Origin: HGW-17 sp964516435
Lineage (GTDB): Bacteria; Myxococcota_A; Polyangia; HGW-17
Direction of reading: 5' to 3'
DNA: 64,000 nt
Assembly: GCA_964516435.1 (NCBI GenBank)
Contig: CAZEZP010000004.1
Location: 59,272-123,271 of the forward strand
Under the pieces are notes generated by a model that saw only the letters and a list, made by a program, of their open reading frames with translations, searched no databases and had not been told where the DNA came from. Each line of letters begins with the position of its first letter. Position 1 is the first letter of the stretch. Positions 1 to 8,245 of this stretch are shown in pieces. Made by a program: the position numbers and the translations under genes.

Positions 1-2
1 CC

Positions 3-353
3 ATGATCGACGGCAAGACCGGCGCCATGATGGCGGCTTCCCTGGAGATGGGAGCGGTGGCGGGCGGCGCCTCGAATCTCCTCCCCTGGCGCCGTTTCGG
101 GCTGCTGCTGGGACGCTGCTTCCAGATTCGCGACGACCAGTTGGACGTTTCGGGAACGCTCGAGGAACTGGGAAAGACGCCCGGCAAGGACGCCCGGCAG
201 GACAAGCGATCCGCCCCGGCCGTGCTGGGAGAGCGCCTCGGCGAAACCCTGCGCCTCCTGCATGAGCAGGCCCTGCAGGCGGCCGGCGGCCTTCCCTGGG
301 CGGCGGATTTCTTCCGTCATGCGGCCACGATGGCCATACAGCGCACGAAATGA
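3..353 (+). CDS. Polyprenyl (farnesyl/geranylgeranyl) diphosphate synthase, C-terminal part, 5' truncated
   Basis: This is the C-terminal third of a trans-isoprenyl diphosphate synthase, which condenses isopentenyl diphosphate with allylic diphosphates. The visible part has the conserved KTG segment near the left edge and the second aspartate-rich Mg-diphosphate motif, IRDDQLD (DDxxD), followed by the usual GKTPGKDA and KRSAP segments. The real start lies outside the window, so the first in-window ATG at 3 is only an internal methionine. Its TGA overlaps the ATG of the MATE gene by 4 bases, so the two are co-translated. Chain-length specificity cannot be judged because the first Asp-rich motif is missing. 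Confidence 0.85.
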   Translation: MIDGKTGAMMAASLEMGAVAGGASNLLPWRRFGLLLGRCFQIRDDQLDVSGTLEELGKTPGKDARQDKRSAPAVLGERLGETLRLLHEQALQAAGGLPWAADFFRHAATMAIQRTK

Positions 354-1747
354 GCATCACCGAGGAATTCGCCACACCCAGCCACACGAAGCACCTGGAA
401 GGGAAGCCCATTCCAAGGCTTTTGTGGGATCTGTCCCTGCCAGCCACGGTGGGGATGCTGGTGATGGCTTCCTACAATATCGTGGACACCATCTTCGTGG
501 GGCATTTCGTGGGAGTGAATGCGATTGCCGGGCTCACCATCGTGTTTCCCCTGCAGATGCTGGTGATGGCCGTATGCCAGGCCATCGGCATGGGCGCGAG
601 CATCCGGGTGTCCATGGAACTGGGACGCCAGAACCGCACACAGGCCGAATCGGCGCTGGCGCAGGTCTTCTCGCTCACCGCGATCTTCGGGCTGGCGTTC
701 ACCCTGCTGTCCATGCTGGCGGCGGGTCCCCTGCTGCAGGCGTTCGGCGCATCCGGCTCCACGCTGCCGCCGGCGCGCACCTACCTCGTCATCACATCGG
801 TGGGCTATTGGCCCTTCGGGGCCTCCGTCGCCCTCAACGGCCTGGCCCGCGCCGAGGGCAACGCCCGGCTGGCCATGACCACCATGATCCTCTCCGCGGG
901 CGCCAATGCCGCGCTCGATGCCCTGCTCATCGGCCTTCTGGGCTGGGGAATCGCCGGCGCAGCCGCGGCCACGGTGGCGGCCAATGTGGTCTCGTTCGTG
1001 TTCCTGTTGTCCTACTTCCGGTCCGGAAAATCGTGCGTGCGCCTGGATTTCGGACGGATTCTCCCGCGAATGGATGCGACCCTGGAAATCTTCCGCCTGG
1101 GGGCCTCGGTGTTCGCGCGCAATGCGGCCTCCTCCCTGCTGGCCGTGCTGGTCAACCACGTCCTGGCCCGCACGGGCTCCGAGGTGCATCTGGCCATCAA
1201 CGGCATCCAGCACCGGCTGGTGATGTTCCTGTTCATGCCGCTGTTCGGCCTCGCCCAGGGACTGCAGCCCATCCTGGGATTCCACGAGGGCGCCAAAAAT
1301 CCCCGGAAGGTGCTCGAAGCCGTATACCTGGGCATGTGGGTGGCCACGGTGTTTTCGACACTGGCCTTTCTCGTTTTCCAACTGTTTCCCGGCCCCCTGG
1401 TGCGCATCTTTTCCACGTCCGGTCCCCTGGTGGAGGATGGAACAGCGGCCCTGCGCCTTTTGAGCAGCGCCCTGCCGCTGGTGGGCTATCATGTGGTCAG
1501 CGTCACCATGTTCCAGTCCCTGGGCCTGGCCGGGCCGGCCTTCCTGCTGTCCCTGACGCGGCAGATATTCTTCTTCATTCCCCTTCTGCTGGTCCTGCCG
1601 CCCTTCTTCGGCGTCTGGGGAGTCTGGCTCGCCTATCCCGCCTCCGACGTGCTCGCCTTCCTGGTGACGTTCGCCTTCACCCGGCCGCAACTGCGCCGCC
1701 TGCGCCTGCATGCCGCAAGCCAGCCGTCCCTCCCCGCGGCCAGGTGA
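350..1747 (+). CDS. MATE family multidrug/toxin efflux transporter
   Basis: The 465-residue product has the length and the hydrophobic pattern (about 12 membrane helices in two similar halves) of MATE (MatE domain) antiporters, which expel cationic drugs or metabolites using Na+ or H+ gradients. The N-terminal segment ending PRLLWDLSLPATVGMLVMA and the following NIVDTIFVGHFVG match the typical first-helix signature of the family. It starts in an ATGA overlap with the upstream prenyl synthase gene, so it is expressed from that operon. The substrate cannot be predicted. Confidence 0.92.
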   Translation: MSITEEFATPSHTKHLEGKPIPRLLWDLSLPATVGMLVMASYNIVDTIFVGHFVGVNAIAGLTIVFPLQMLVMAVCQAIGMGASIRVSMELGRQNRTQAESALAQVFSLTAIFGLAFTLLSMLAAGPLLQAFGASGSTLPPARTYLVITSVGYWPFGASVALNGLARAEGNARLAMTTMILSAGANAALDALLIGLLGWGIAGAAAATVAANVVSFVFLLSYFRSGKSCVRLDFGRILPRMDATLEIFRLGASVFARNAASSLLAVLVNHVLARTGSEVHLAINGIQHRLVMFLFMPLFGLAQGLQPILGFHEGAKNPRKVLEAVYLGMWVATVFSTLAFLVFQLFPGPLVRIFSTSGPLVEDGTAALRLLSSALPLVGYHVVSVTMFQSLGLAGPAFLLSLTRQIFFFIPLLLVLPPFFGVWGVWLAYPASDVLAFLVTFAFTRPQLRRLRLHAASQPSLPAAR

Positions 1748-1823
1748 AAGGGCCCGCGACATGCAACGCCGCCGGAACCGCGCTCCGCGCAGCGCATGCA
1801 TTTCCCCATCCAAAAAAGCCAGC

Positions 1824-1851
1824 TTGTTTTTTTTGATGTCCTGCGTATCTT
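1824..1851 (+). promoter_or_regulatory. Sigma-70-like promoter, candidate leaderless start
   Basis: TTGTTT at 1824-1829 and TATCTT at 1846-1851 are separated by 16 bases. The ATG of the downstream lipoprotein gene is at 1859, only 7 bases after the -10 element, and there is no Shine-Dalgarno sequence. Transcription would start at or next to the A of the ATG. Read by eye only. Confidence 0.5.
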
Positions 1852-1858
1852 GTGACGC

Positions 1859-3520
1859 ATGCGTTCAAGCCGGTTTCTCCTGCATTTTCTCCTGTACTGG
1901 CCTATCCTCGCGCTGACTGCCTGCATGCAGGACGGGCGACTGGAAATCACGCTGGACCTGGAACAGCAGGAAGCCACGCTCAACCCGCTAAGGCATCCCT
2001 CGCTCTCCTCCTTCACCCTGGCCGTCGCCACCGGGACATATGCCGACAAGGCCACGGAGTTCTACTACTCGGGACGGCACCGCCTGGATTTCGGCAAGGT
2101 CGCCGTCGGGAAATACAGCCGCATCGCCCTCACGGCCACGTCCTTCTTCGGCGCCACGCTGGCCTATGGCGAAGTGCGCGGCGATTTCCATGTCGGCGCG
2201 GAGGAACCCCTGCGGGTGGAGATTCCCCTGCGCTACCCGTTCGTGTATGCGACGGGGGGCTATGGCCTGCCGCCCCTGCACCCGGAACTGGATTCCTCCA
2301 TGGCCTCGTTCATGAACATTCCGGTGGGCACCTCTCCGGAAACCACGTCGGCCGCCGCCGTCTCACCGGACGGCACCCTGCTCGTGGCCGCCTCCGGAAA
2401 CCCGAATGGAGACAGCATCAAACTGTGGGTGCTGCTCACGCGCAACCACAAGAAACTGCTGGACACCACCCTTCCCCGCACTACGGCCATCAATCGCATG
2501 GCCTTTTCTCCGGACGGCAAGATTCTTTCCCTGCTGTCCACCTCCGGCGGATGGGTGGGCTTCGTGGACGTGGACGCCCTCCTCGCCGGGCGCAACGTGA
2601 TGACGTTCGAGGAAATCGAGCGCCCCATCGACGGCGTGTTCGTCAATGATCAGACGTGGGTGGCGCTCCAGTCCACCCCCTACCGCTTCTCCCTGTGCGA
2701 AACGAGTCCGCTTCCGGCCTCGAGCCTGACCTGGTTTTCCGTGGCGCGACGCAACGATGCGCTGGATTCCGAGCGGCTGCCCACCATGGCTCTGGACAAG
2801 TATGCTTCCTCCCTGGCCGTGGACACCGCCGTGAGGCGCGTATACGTATCCCATGCCTGCGACTCGGAAATCGCCGTGATGGAAATGGGAGCCGTCCAGA
2901 CGTCCACCGTGCTGTCCCCGCTGAATCTCTCCCCCTGCCTGCGACCCGTTCAGATGGCCGTGGGCCAGTCGGAACTCCTGGTGGCCTGCTCCACGGCCGT
3001 GGACACATCCAACCCCCAGTGGACTTCGGCCAAACTGCTGGTACAGCGCTACTCCCTGCGCCCGCAGTTGAACCCCAACGGCCGCCCCATCGTGATGGAC
3101 TACCCCTGGGAACCCTTCATCCTCAACAAGGACGACGATCCGCTCCATCACGAGGCCCTGGTGGTGCTGCAGATGGCCCCCGTGCGGCTTTTGCCCCGCG
3201 CAGTGGGACTGACGGCTGCCGGCTCCCGTGTGGTGATGGCCGTGGAGGCCTATCATCACACGGATTCTTTTTCATCGGCCGACGTCTCTGTACAGGAAAC
3301 CTCCGTCAAGAGCCATTCCGTGGTGTTTGTGGATCCCCGGGTGGCGCAACTGGGACGCCGCGTCCGGACCGCCTGCTTCCAGGCGTCTTCCCCGGACGAC
3401 AATGCGATGCCGGCCGGGCTGGCGCCCGATGACGCCTGCAGCCTCGGATTTGGCACGTTCGACGTCACTCCCGTTTCCTTCATCCCGTCCCAAATCGCCA
3501 TCACCTTCGCCGCGCCATGA
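1859..3520 (+). CDS. Lipoprotein with beta-propeller-like repeats
   Basis: A signal peptide of about 20 residues ends in a lipobox (LTAC), so the protein is probably a lipoprotein. Two segments around residues 160-230 carry the SPDG-x-LL pattern followed by beta-rich blades (AAVSPDGTLLVAASG, MAFSPDGKILSLLS), as in WD40/YncE-type propellers. A later region (residues about 310-360) resembles another blade with 'VRRVYVSHACDSEIAV'. Total 553 residues. No catalytic motif is visible. It overlaps the next gene by 4 bases (ATGA) and forms a two-gene envelope operon with it. Its promoter appears to give a leaderless transcript. Confidence 0.75.
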   Translation: MRSSRFLLHFLLYWPILALTACMQDGRLEITLDLEQQEATLNPLRHPSLSSFTLAVATGTYADKATEFYYSGRHRLDFGKVAVGKYSRIALTATSFFGATLAYGEVRGDFHVGAEEPLRVEIPLRYPFVYATGGYGLPPLHPELDSSMASFMNIPVGTSPETTSAAAVSPDGTLLVAASGNPNGDSIKLWVLLTRNHKKLLDTTLPRTTAINRMAFSPDGKILSLLSTSGGWVGFVDVDALLAGRNVMTFEEIERPIDGVFVNDQTWVALQSTPYRFSLCETSPLPASSLTWFSVARRNDALDSERLPTMALDKYASSLAVDTAVRRVYVSHACDSEIAVMEMGAVQTSTVLSPLNLSPCLRPVQMAVGQSELLVACSTAVDTSNPQWTSAKLLVQRYSLRPQLNPNGRPIVMDYPWEPFILNKDDDPLHHEALVVLQMAPVRLLPRAVGLTAAGSRVVMAVEAYHHTDSFSSADVSVQETSVKSHSVVFVDPRVAQLGRRVRTACFQASSPDDNAMPAGLAPDDACSLGFGTFDVTPVSFIPSQIAITFAAP

Positions 3521-4335
3521 AAACCATTCTCTTCTTCCTTCTTCTTTCCTGGCTCTTTATCCCCGCCGCACCGGCCCGGCCGAACGTAGTAGCCGTCCTG
3601 GAATATCGCGCCGGCGTTTCCGAACAGCCCGATTTCGCCGAACGCGTCGTCGAGTTGCTGCGCACCAAGAGTGCCTCGCAGGTGCTCTCCCCCCAGGACT
3701 GCCGCCGCATGCTGGGCGCCCGCATGGATGCCATGGTCGCCGACTGCAAGGACGATGCGGCCTGCTTTTCCAGGCTGGGGCAGAAACTGGGGGCCACGGA
3801 AGTGCTGCTCATCGGCATGACCGAGTTCGGCACGGTCCTGGTGAACCTCTCCCGGTTCCAGGTGGCTCCCGCCCGGAACCTGGCTTCCGTGGACGTGGAC
3901 ATCCAGTTGGGAGAGGCCATTCCCAAACTGCGCATCTACCAGTTGCTGCGCAAATTGTATCCGGACGATTTCTTCCGCCGCTACGGCACGCTTGAGGTCG
4001 CCTCCAACCAGAAGGGCGCGGCCGTGCGGCTCGGCGAGCGGCTCGTGGGCCGGACGCCCCTGGAACCGCTCCAACTGGAAGCCCCGCGCAAGTACGAAAT
4101 CAACGTCAGCAAGCCGGGCTACGTGCCGTTTTCCGCCACGGTGGACCTGGTGCCCAACGCCCGGCTGCGCCTGGATGCCCATCTGTCGCCGGAAGGAAAA
4201 GGATCTTCGGGCGCCTGGTACACGCGCTGGTGGGTGATCGCGCTGGCTGCCGGCGTGGTGGTCACGGCCTCGGCCACCGTCTGGTGGTACAGTACCCCGC
4301 CGTCCGAGGTCTCCGTTTCCGTCACCCTGCCGTAA
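3517..4335 (+). CDS. PEGA-domain protein with C-terminal membrane anchor
   Basis: Signal peptide (residues 1-20), then an alpha/beta domain (about 22-150) with a paired-cysteine segment (DCKDDAACFSRLGQKLGA) of the kind seen in CsgG/TolB-like N-terminal domains of myxobacterial proteins, then a PEGA domain (about 155-228: GTLEV..., ...GRTPL..., ...YEINVSKPGYVPF), then a single membrane helix (about 238-258) and a short tail. PEGA domains are small extracytoplasmic beta-sandwiches that are probably binding modules. It is translationally coupled to the upstream lipoprotein, so the pair probably works together at the envelope. The precise function is unknown. Confidence 0.75.
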   Translation: MKTILFFLLLSWLFIPAAPARPNVVAVLEYRAGVSEQPDFAERVVELLRTKSASQVLSPQDCRRMLGARMDAMVADCKDDAACFSRLGQKLGATEVLLIGMTEFGTVLVNLSRFQVAPARNLASVDVDIQLGEAIPKLRIYQLLRKLYPDDFFRRYGTLEVASNQKGAAVRLGERLVGRTPLEPLQLEAPRKYEINVSKPGYVPFSATVDLVPNARLRLDAHLSPEGKGSSGAWYTRWWVIALAAGVVVTASATVWWYSTPPSEVSVSVTLP

Positions 4336-4383
4336 TCAGGAAAAACACGAAAAAACGATCGAAGAACACTCGAACGCCAGGGA

Positions 4384-5229
4384 TCACTGGGACAAGACAC
4401 AATAGACGGCCGTTGCATCCAGAGAAGGAGTGCCAAGGATTTCAAATTTTTTCGGACCATCAGGGTCAGGAGAGTCAGTAGGGCTGATTTCGAGTGCATC
4501 CACGGCTTCCGAATAGGGGAATTCAATAATTTTTCCACCCATACATGCCACTTCCGCCGGATGCATCTTCGTGGGCAGACAGGCCTGGTGATGCCAATAT
4601 TCCCCCACACCTCCTACGTATACACACTTGAACGTTTTTTCATTTTCAGGAATTCCAAGCCTGTGGAAATCGAAGAAAGGCACTGCAACTGTATTGCAAT
4701 ATGCATCTGCATCGTTGATAAATCTTTTTTCGTCACTCACATAAGACCAAGCACAACGCGGAAAACAATAGCCATTCAATTTCACGCCCATGCGTTCATC
4801 ACATGGCCCATCCTCGCTTCCAGGATAAAGATTGGGGGGATTGGATCTGCATTTGGAATACGTCATGCATGCAGGGTCATTGCAATCCACCAACGATTCA
4901 TCATCGTCATCATCATCTTTTTTATTTTCACAAAGTTCGAATTTGACTTCCCCGATGCGCGATGCGCTGCAGATCCCCCAGTAGCCGAACGGGATGGGTC
5001 GCGCCATGGGATATTGATACTGCCATGTCTCCGTTGCATCCCTGGTGGCAAAAAAGTAGGAAAAATAATTGATGCAGTACGGCTGATCATAAGAAGGGCA
5101 ATCGGCATCCACATTGCATACATAGGTATTCATCTCCAATGGCACATAGGGCGTGCATGCCGGAAGGAATCCGGAAAACATCCACGTCCCGGCAAGGAGT
5201 CCGGAAAGGATGGAAAAACGGATGTTCAT
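4384..5229 (-). CDS. Cysteine-rich lipoprotein of unknown function
   Basis: The 281-residue product starts with a signal peptide and lipobox (LPAC) and has many cysteines in CNVDADCPSYDQPYC-like spacing, a pattern also present in the lipoprotein at 33766. An acidic run (KKDDDDDDES, near residue 105) is followed by DCNDPAC. An AAGGA Shine-Dalgarno lies just upstream of the ATG. The coding sequence is clearly more AT-rich than its neighbours and uses many A/T-ending codons, which may mean recent acquisition or relaxed selection. No known domain is recognised. Confidence 0.7.
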   Translation of the reverse strand: MNIRFSILSGLLAGTWMFSGFLPACTPYVPLEMNTYVCNVDADCPSYDQPYCINYFSYFFATRDATETWQYQYPMARPIPFGYWGICSASRIGEVKFELCENKKDDDDDDESLVDCNDPACMTYSKCRSNPPNLYPGSEDGPCDERMGVKLNGYCFPRCAWSYVSDEKRFINDADAYCNTVAVPFFDFHRLGIPENEKTFKCVYVGGVGEYWHHQACLPTKMHPAEVACMGGKIIEFPYSEAVDALEISPTDSPDPDGPKKFEILGTPSLDATAVYCVLSQ

Positions 5230-5307
5230 CGCTTAAGGTCCTTTCTGCGTCTGTTTCCGACATATTCGGAAGAACGAAAGGGAACTTATTCGGAAATCCA
5301 GATTTTT

Positions 5308-5937
5308 TCAAGATGGAAAGAGGTCGCCCGTCAACGGCCTGCGATGCCACGACTTGCGGGTGTGCGGCGGCAGGCATCCGAATGCGCGTTCCCAGCGGGC
5401 GACGAAATCCATCGTGGCCGCATTGGGATATCCCCCACCGGACAGGGGAAAGCCGGCGGCGGCCATGCGGCGCTCGTAGCGTTCCATCCATTCGTCCCGA
5501 AGCGCCTTGGCTACGATGGAGGCGGCGGCTACGACGGGATGATCACGGTCGGCCTTGTCCTGCGCCTGCAGATGCGGAAAACGGCTCTGCAGGGGCGAAA
5601 ACAGCGTGCGGCCATCGGCATGCACGCTACGCAGCGGCCCGCAGTCGCGAAGCAGCCGGATGGCCGCCTGCCGCTCCAGTTCGTTGAGCCCGGGCCCCGA
5701 AAGCACGAACGCATCGATGACTCGGGCTTCCACCTGGATCCAGTGCACCCGGCAGGATGCCAGGATTTCCCGGCACAGCCGCGCCCGCGCGCGCCGGGCA
5801 TGGGGGCCGGAGCCGAAACTCTTGGAATCGGCCACCCCCAAGGAAACGAGGGCGTCCGGAGAAGGACAGGCGCACAGCGCCAGAAAAAGCGGTCCGATGA
5901 TGGGGCCGCGGCCTGCTTCGTCGATGCCGGCGATCAT
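5308..5937 (-). CDS. rnhB: Ribonuclease HII
   Basis: RNase HII removes ribonucleotides and RNA primers from DNA. The N-terminus MIAGIDEAGRGPIIGP carries the catalytic Asp6-Glu7 pair. VADSKSFG supplies the DSK motif, and the later histidine/aspartate region (KADRDHPVVAAASIVAK) matches the family. I chose the ATG at 5937 and not the longer frame (to 6009) because it overlaps the TGA of the upstream transglycosylase gene by 4 bases and puts the DEAGRG motif at its usual place. The 209-residue length is normal. Confidence 0.93.
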   Translation of the reverse strand: MIAGIDEAGRGPIIGPLFLALCACPSPDALVSLGVADSKSFGSGPHARRARARLCREILASCRVHWIQVEARVIDAFVLSGPGLNELERQAAIRLLRDCGPLRSVHADGRTLFSPLQSRFPHLQAQDKADRDHPVVAAASIVAKALRDEWMERYERRMAAAGFPLSGGGYPNAATMDFVARWERAFGCLPPHTRKSWHRRPLTGDLFPS

Positions 5938-8120
5938 GGCGACGTACCTTTCGGGGAAAGAGCCCCCAGCCAGATGCGCCCGCGGGAGGATGCCTGATCG
6001 CGCTTCCATTCCGGTGCCAGTTGCGTGCGGGGCGCGAGGTTCACCAGCAGGCGCAGCGCATCCGCGACGATGCGCAGCGTCGCGTCCGGCCGGGGCGCCG
6101 CTTCCGGTTTTCCTTCCGGTTCGGCACCCGGCGGCGGATTCCCATCGGACGGCTTTTCGCCTGCACCCGGCGGCGGATTCCCTCCCGACAGCTTTTCGCC
6201 GGACGGTTTTTCGCCGGCACCCGGCGGCGGATTCCCTCCCGACGGCTTTTCCTCCGACGGTTTTTCCCCGGAATCGGTCGGCGGGTTCCCACCGGACGAA
6301 GTTTCCCCGGAAGCCGGAGCCGAAGCGTCCAAGTCCCCGTCCGCCTTCGGTTCCGGCTCCGGCTTTTCCTCTGGTACGGGCAGGTTCCGGGGAACCCGAT
6401 CCTTCTTCGCATATACCGCGATCACGCTTCCGGGCGCAAATGCATGCCCCTTGTTGATGGTGCGGATGGAAGACACGGTGGTTCCATAGCGCTCTGCAAT
6501 CTTTTCCAGCGTCTGGCCGGCCGTCACGGTGTGCAGAATCCGCACGCGGTCATAGGCCTCGAGATAGTGGGCGATGAACTCCTCGGAATCCACCACCACC
6601 ACCTTGACCGTATCCGGTGAAAAGAGCGCCGCATGCCGGGTGGCGGACGGCTCTACGAACACCTGCAGCACCATGTCCGAGAGCAGGGCCGCATCCGGGT
6701 TGAGATGGTTCCATGCCACCAGATCCTCCACCGGAACCTGCAGACCTTGCGCGATCAGTTCCACCGTGTCCTGGGCGCAGGTGCGGTAGAACATGCGCAC
6801 GCGGCCCTCGGGCACCGCGACATCGGACGGAATCGCCACGAACGGCGTCTTGCGCGGCGGACGCACCGGTTCCTCGAGGCGCTCCACCTTCGGCACCACG
6901 ATCACCATGCCCGGCACGAGATCCGCCGATGCGGCCAACTGGTTCATCGCGCGAATGCGCGCCGCACTCGTCCTGTACATGGCCGCAATCATCTCCACGG
7001 TCTCCCCGAAGCGCACCGCATGCACGGCAAAATCGGCCCATTCCTGAGACAGTCTGCGCAAGGCGGCCTCGAACGCGCCCCGGCTCCCGTAGGGCAGGCG
7101 CACGCGGGCCGTCTTCGCATCGGGAGGAAGCCGCCCGCGCAGGTACTCGGGATTCAGTTTCACCACATCGTCGGCATTCACGCCCGCCAACTGCGCCACT
7201 TTCGCCAGCGTCATGCCGCCCGGCGCCAGGGCTTCCTCGAAGGCATACGGCGCATCCATGCGCAATCTGGGCAGCAGGAACAGATCCCGGTTGAGGTCCA
7301 CGATGGCCACGGCAATCCATTTGGGCACGTACAACTGGGTCTCCCGCGGCAGCGCATTCTCGTACTTCTGCAGTTTCCAGAAATCGTTGGTCTGGTAGCG
7401 GCGCATGCTCTGCATCATCCGCCCATAGCCGCAGTTGTAGGCCGCCAGGGCCAGATGCCAGTCGCGAAACCGCAGTTTCAGGTCCTCGAAATAGAACATC
7501 ACCGCTTCGGTGGACAACTCCGGATCCATGCGCTGGTCGATGAAGTGCGTGATGCGCAGGCCGTACGTCCTGGCCCCGTCGGGCATGAACTGCCACAATC
7601 CCAGAGCTCCCGCCGAAGAGCGGGTCTTCACCGAGAATCCGCTTTCGATCATGGCGATGTAGAGCATCGCGGCCGGCAGCCCCCGCCGGGCCAGCGCGTC
7701 GAGAATCAGGGTGCGCCAGCGGCCGGACGCTTCGATCCATGATTTGATGGTGGCCCTTCCGCCCGGGTCGAACCGGAAATACTGGAGGTACCGGATGACG
7801 GTCTCATCGAACACGACGGGAATGTCGGGATACTTCATGCCGGAAAGCCAGGGCAGTTGCGCAGGCACGGGCGGCTGCCGCAGGGGCCCCTGCGCCGGCA
7901 TCCGGGGGCCGAGATCACGGAACATCTCCTCCTCGGCCAGGGAAAGCGCCCAGAGCGTGGCCGAAGGCGGCGACGACTCGAGCGGACGGCCCCGCACCCA
8001 CATGCGCCCTTCCCCGAAGGGAGCCAGCCGGGCCATCTGGGACGGCCCCGACAGGAAGGGAGGCGGGTCGGGCGGCGCCGCCAGGAAGGAAAGAAAACTC
8101 AGGATGCATGCCGCCATCAT
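5934..8120 (-). CDS. MltD-like membrane-bound lytic murein transglycosylase with LysM domains
   Basis: A lytic transglycosylase (GH23, SLT fold) that would cleave peptidoglycan glycan strands. The catalytic Glu159 sits in MIESGF, followed by SAGALGLWQFMP and later the AYNCGYG motif, all family hallmarks. Three LysM-type peptidoglycan-binding repeats follow (about residues 315-360, 375-430 and 500-550; the last two are clearest). The C-terminal 150 residues are a Pro/Gly/Lys-rich low-complexity tail made from a tandem DNA repeat, ending in a short conserved-looking segment. Total 728 residues, much longer than typical MltD because of this tail. It overlaps rnhB by 4 bases. No Shine-Dalgarno is seen, in line with a leaderless mRNA. 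Confidence 0.9.
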   Translation of the reverse strand: MMAACILSFLSFLAAPPDPPPFLSGPSQMARLAPFGEGRMWVRGRPLESSPPSATLWALSLAEEEMFRDLGPRMPAQGPLRQPPVPAQLPWLSGMKYPDIPVVFDETVIRYLQYFRFDPGGRATIKSWIEASGRWRTLILDALARRGLPAAMLYIAMIESGFSVKTRSSAGALGLWQFMPDGARTYGLRITHFIDQRMDPELSTEAVMFYFEDLKLRFRDWHLALAAYNCGYGRMMQSMRRYQTNDFWKLQKYENALPRETQLYVPKWIAVAIVDLNRDLFLLPRLRMDAPYAFEEALAPGGMTLAKVAQLAGVNADDVVKLNPEYLRGRLPPDAKTARVRLPYGSRGAFEAALRRLSQEWADFAVHAVRFGETVEMIAAMYRTSAARIRAMNQLAASADLVPGMVIVVPKVERLEEPVRPPRKTPFVAIPSDVAVPEGRVRMFYRTCAQDTVELIAQGLQVPVEDLVAWNHLNPDAALLSDMVLQVFVEPSATRHAALFSPDTVKVVVVDSEEFIAHYLEAYDRVRILHTVTAGQTLEKIAERYGTTVSSIRTINKGHAFAPGSVIAVYAKKDRVPRNLPVPEEKPEPEPKADGDLDASAPASGETSSGGNPPTDSGEKPSEEKPSGGNPPPGAGEKPSGEKLSGGNPPPGAGEKPSDGNPPPGAEPEGKPEAAPRPDATLRIVADALRLLVNLAPRTQLAPEWKRDQASSRGRIWLGALSPKGTSP
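6122..6309. repeat. Imperfect tandem repeat inside the transglycosylase gene
   Basis: About four imperfect copies of a 38-54 base unit beginning near GGCGGCGGATTCCC and ending in a run like TTTTCGCC. They encode the GGNPPPGAGEKPSGEK-type linker of the transglycosylase. The copies are in frame, so length changes would only stretch or shorten a flexible tail. Confidence 0.75.
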
Positions 8121-8129
8121 GACCCCCGT

Positions 8130-8157
8130 ATCTTAGGGGAAGCTGGCATTCGTGCAA
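8130..8157 (-). promoter_or_regulatory. Sigma-70-like promoter, candidate leaderless start
   Basis: On the minus strand, TTGCAC (8157-8152) and TAAGAT (8135-8130) are 16 bases apart. The ATG of the transglycosylase gene begins at 8120, nine bases past the -10 element, leaving room for only about two untranslated bases. Confidence 0.5.
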
Positions 8158-8245
8158 CTTTTTCCTGCCGGCGGTGCCTTTGGCCGGAAAAATGCGGAGT
8201 TTCATGTTTTTCAGATGGACTTTATGGGCGATGTTTTCACACGAA

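Noticed and set aside
317..1813. Long antisense open frame of 498 codons across the MATE gene
   Set aside because: It mirrors the GC-rich codon pattern of the real gene, has no ribosome site and its product is a low-complexity His/Gly/Gln/Arg-rich sequence.
6122..6309. CRISPR-like array
   Set aside because: The repeat is imperfect, in frame and codes for a protein linker; no unique spacers of constant size.
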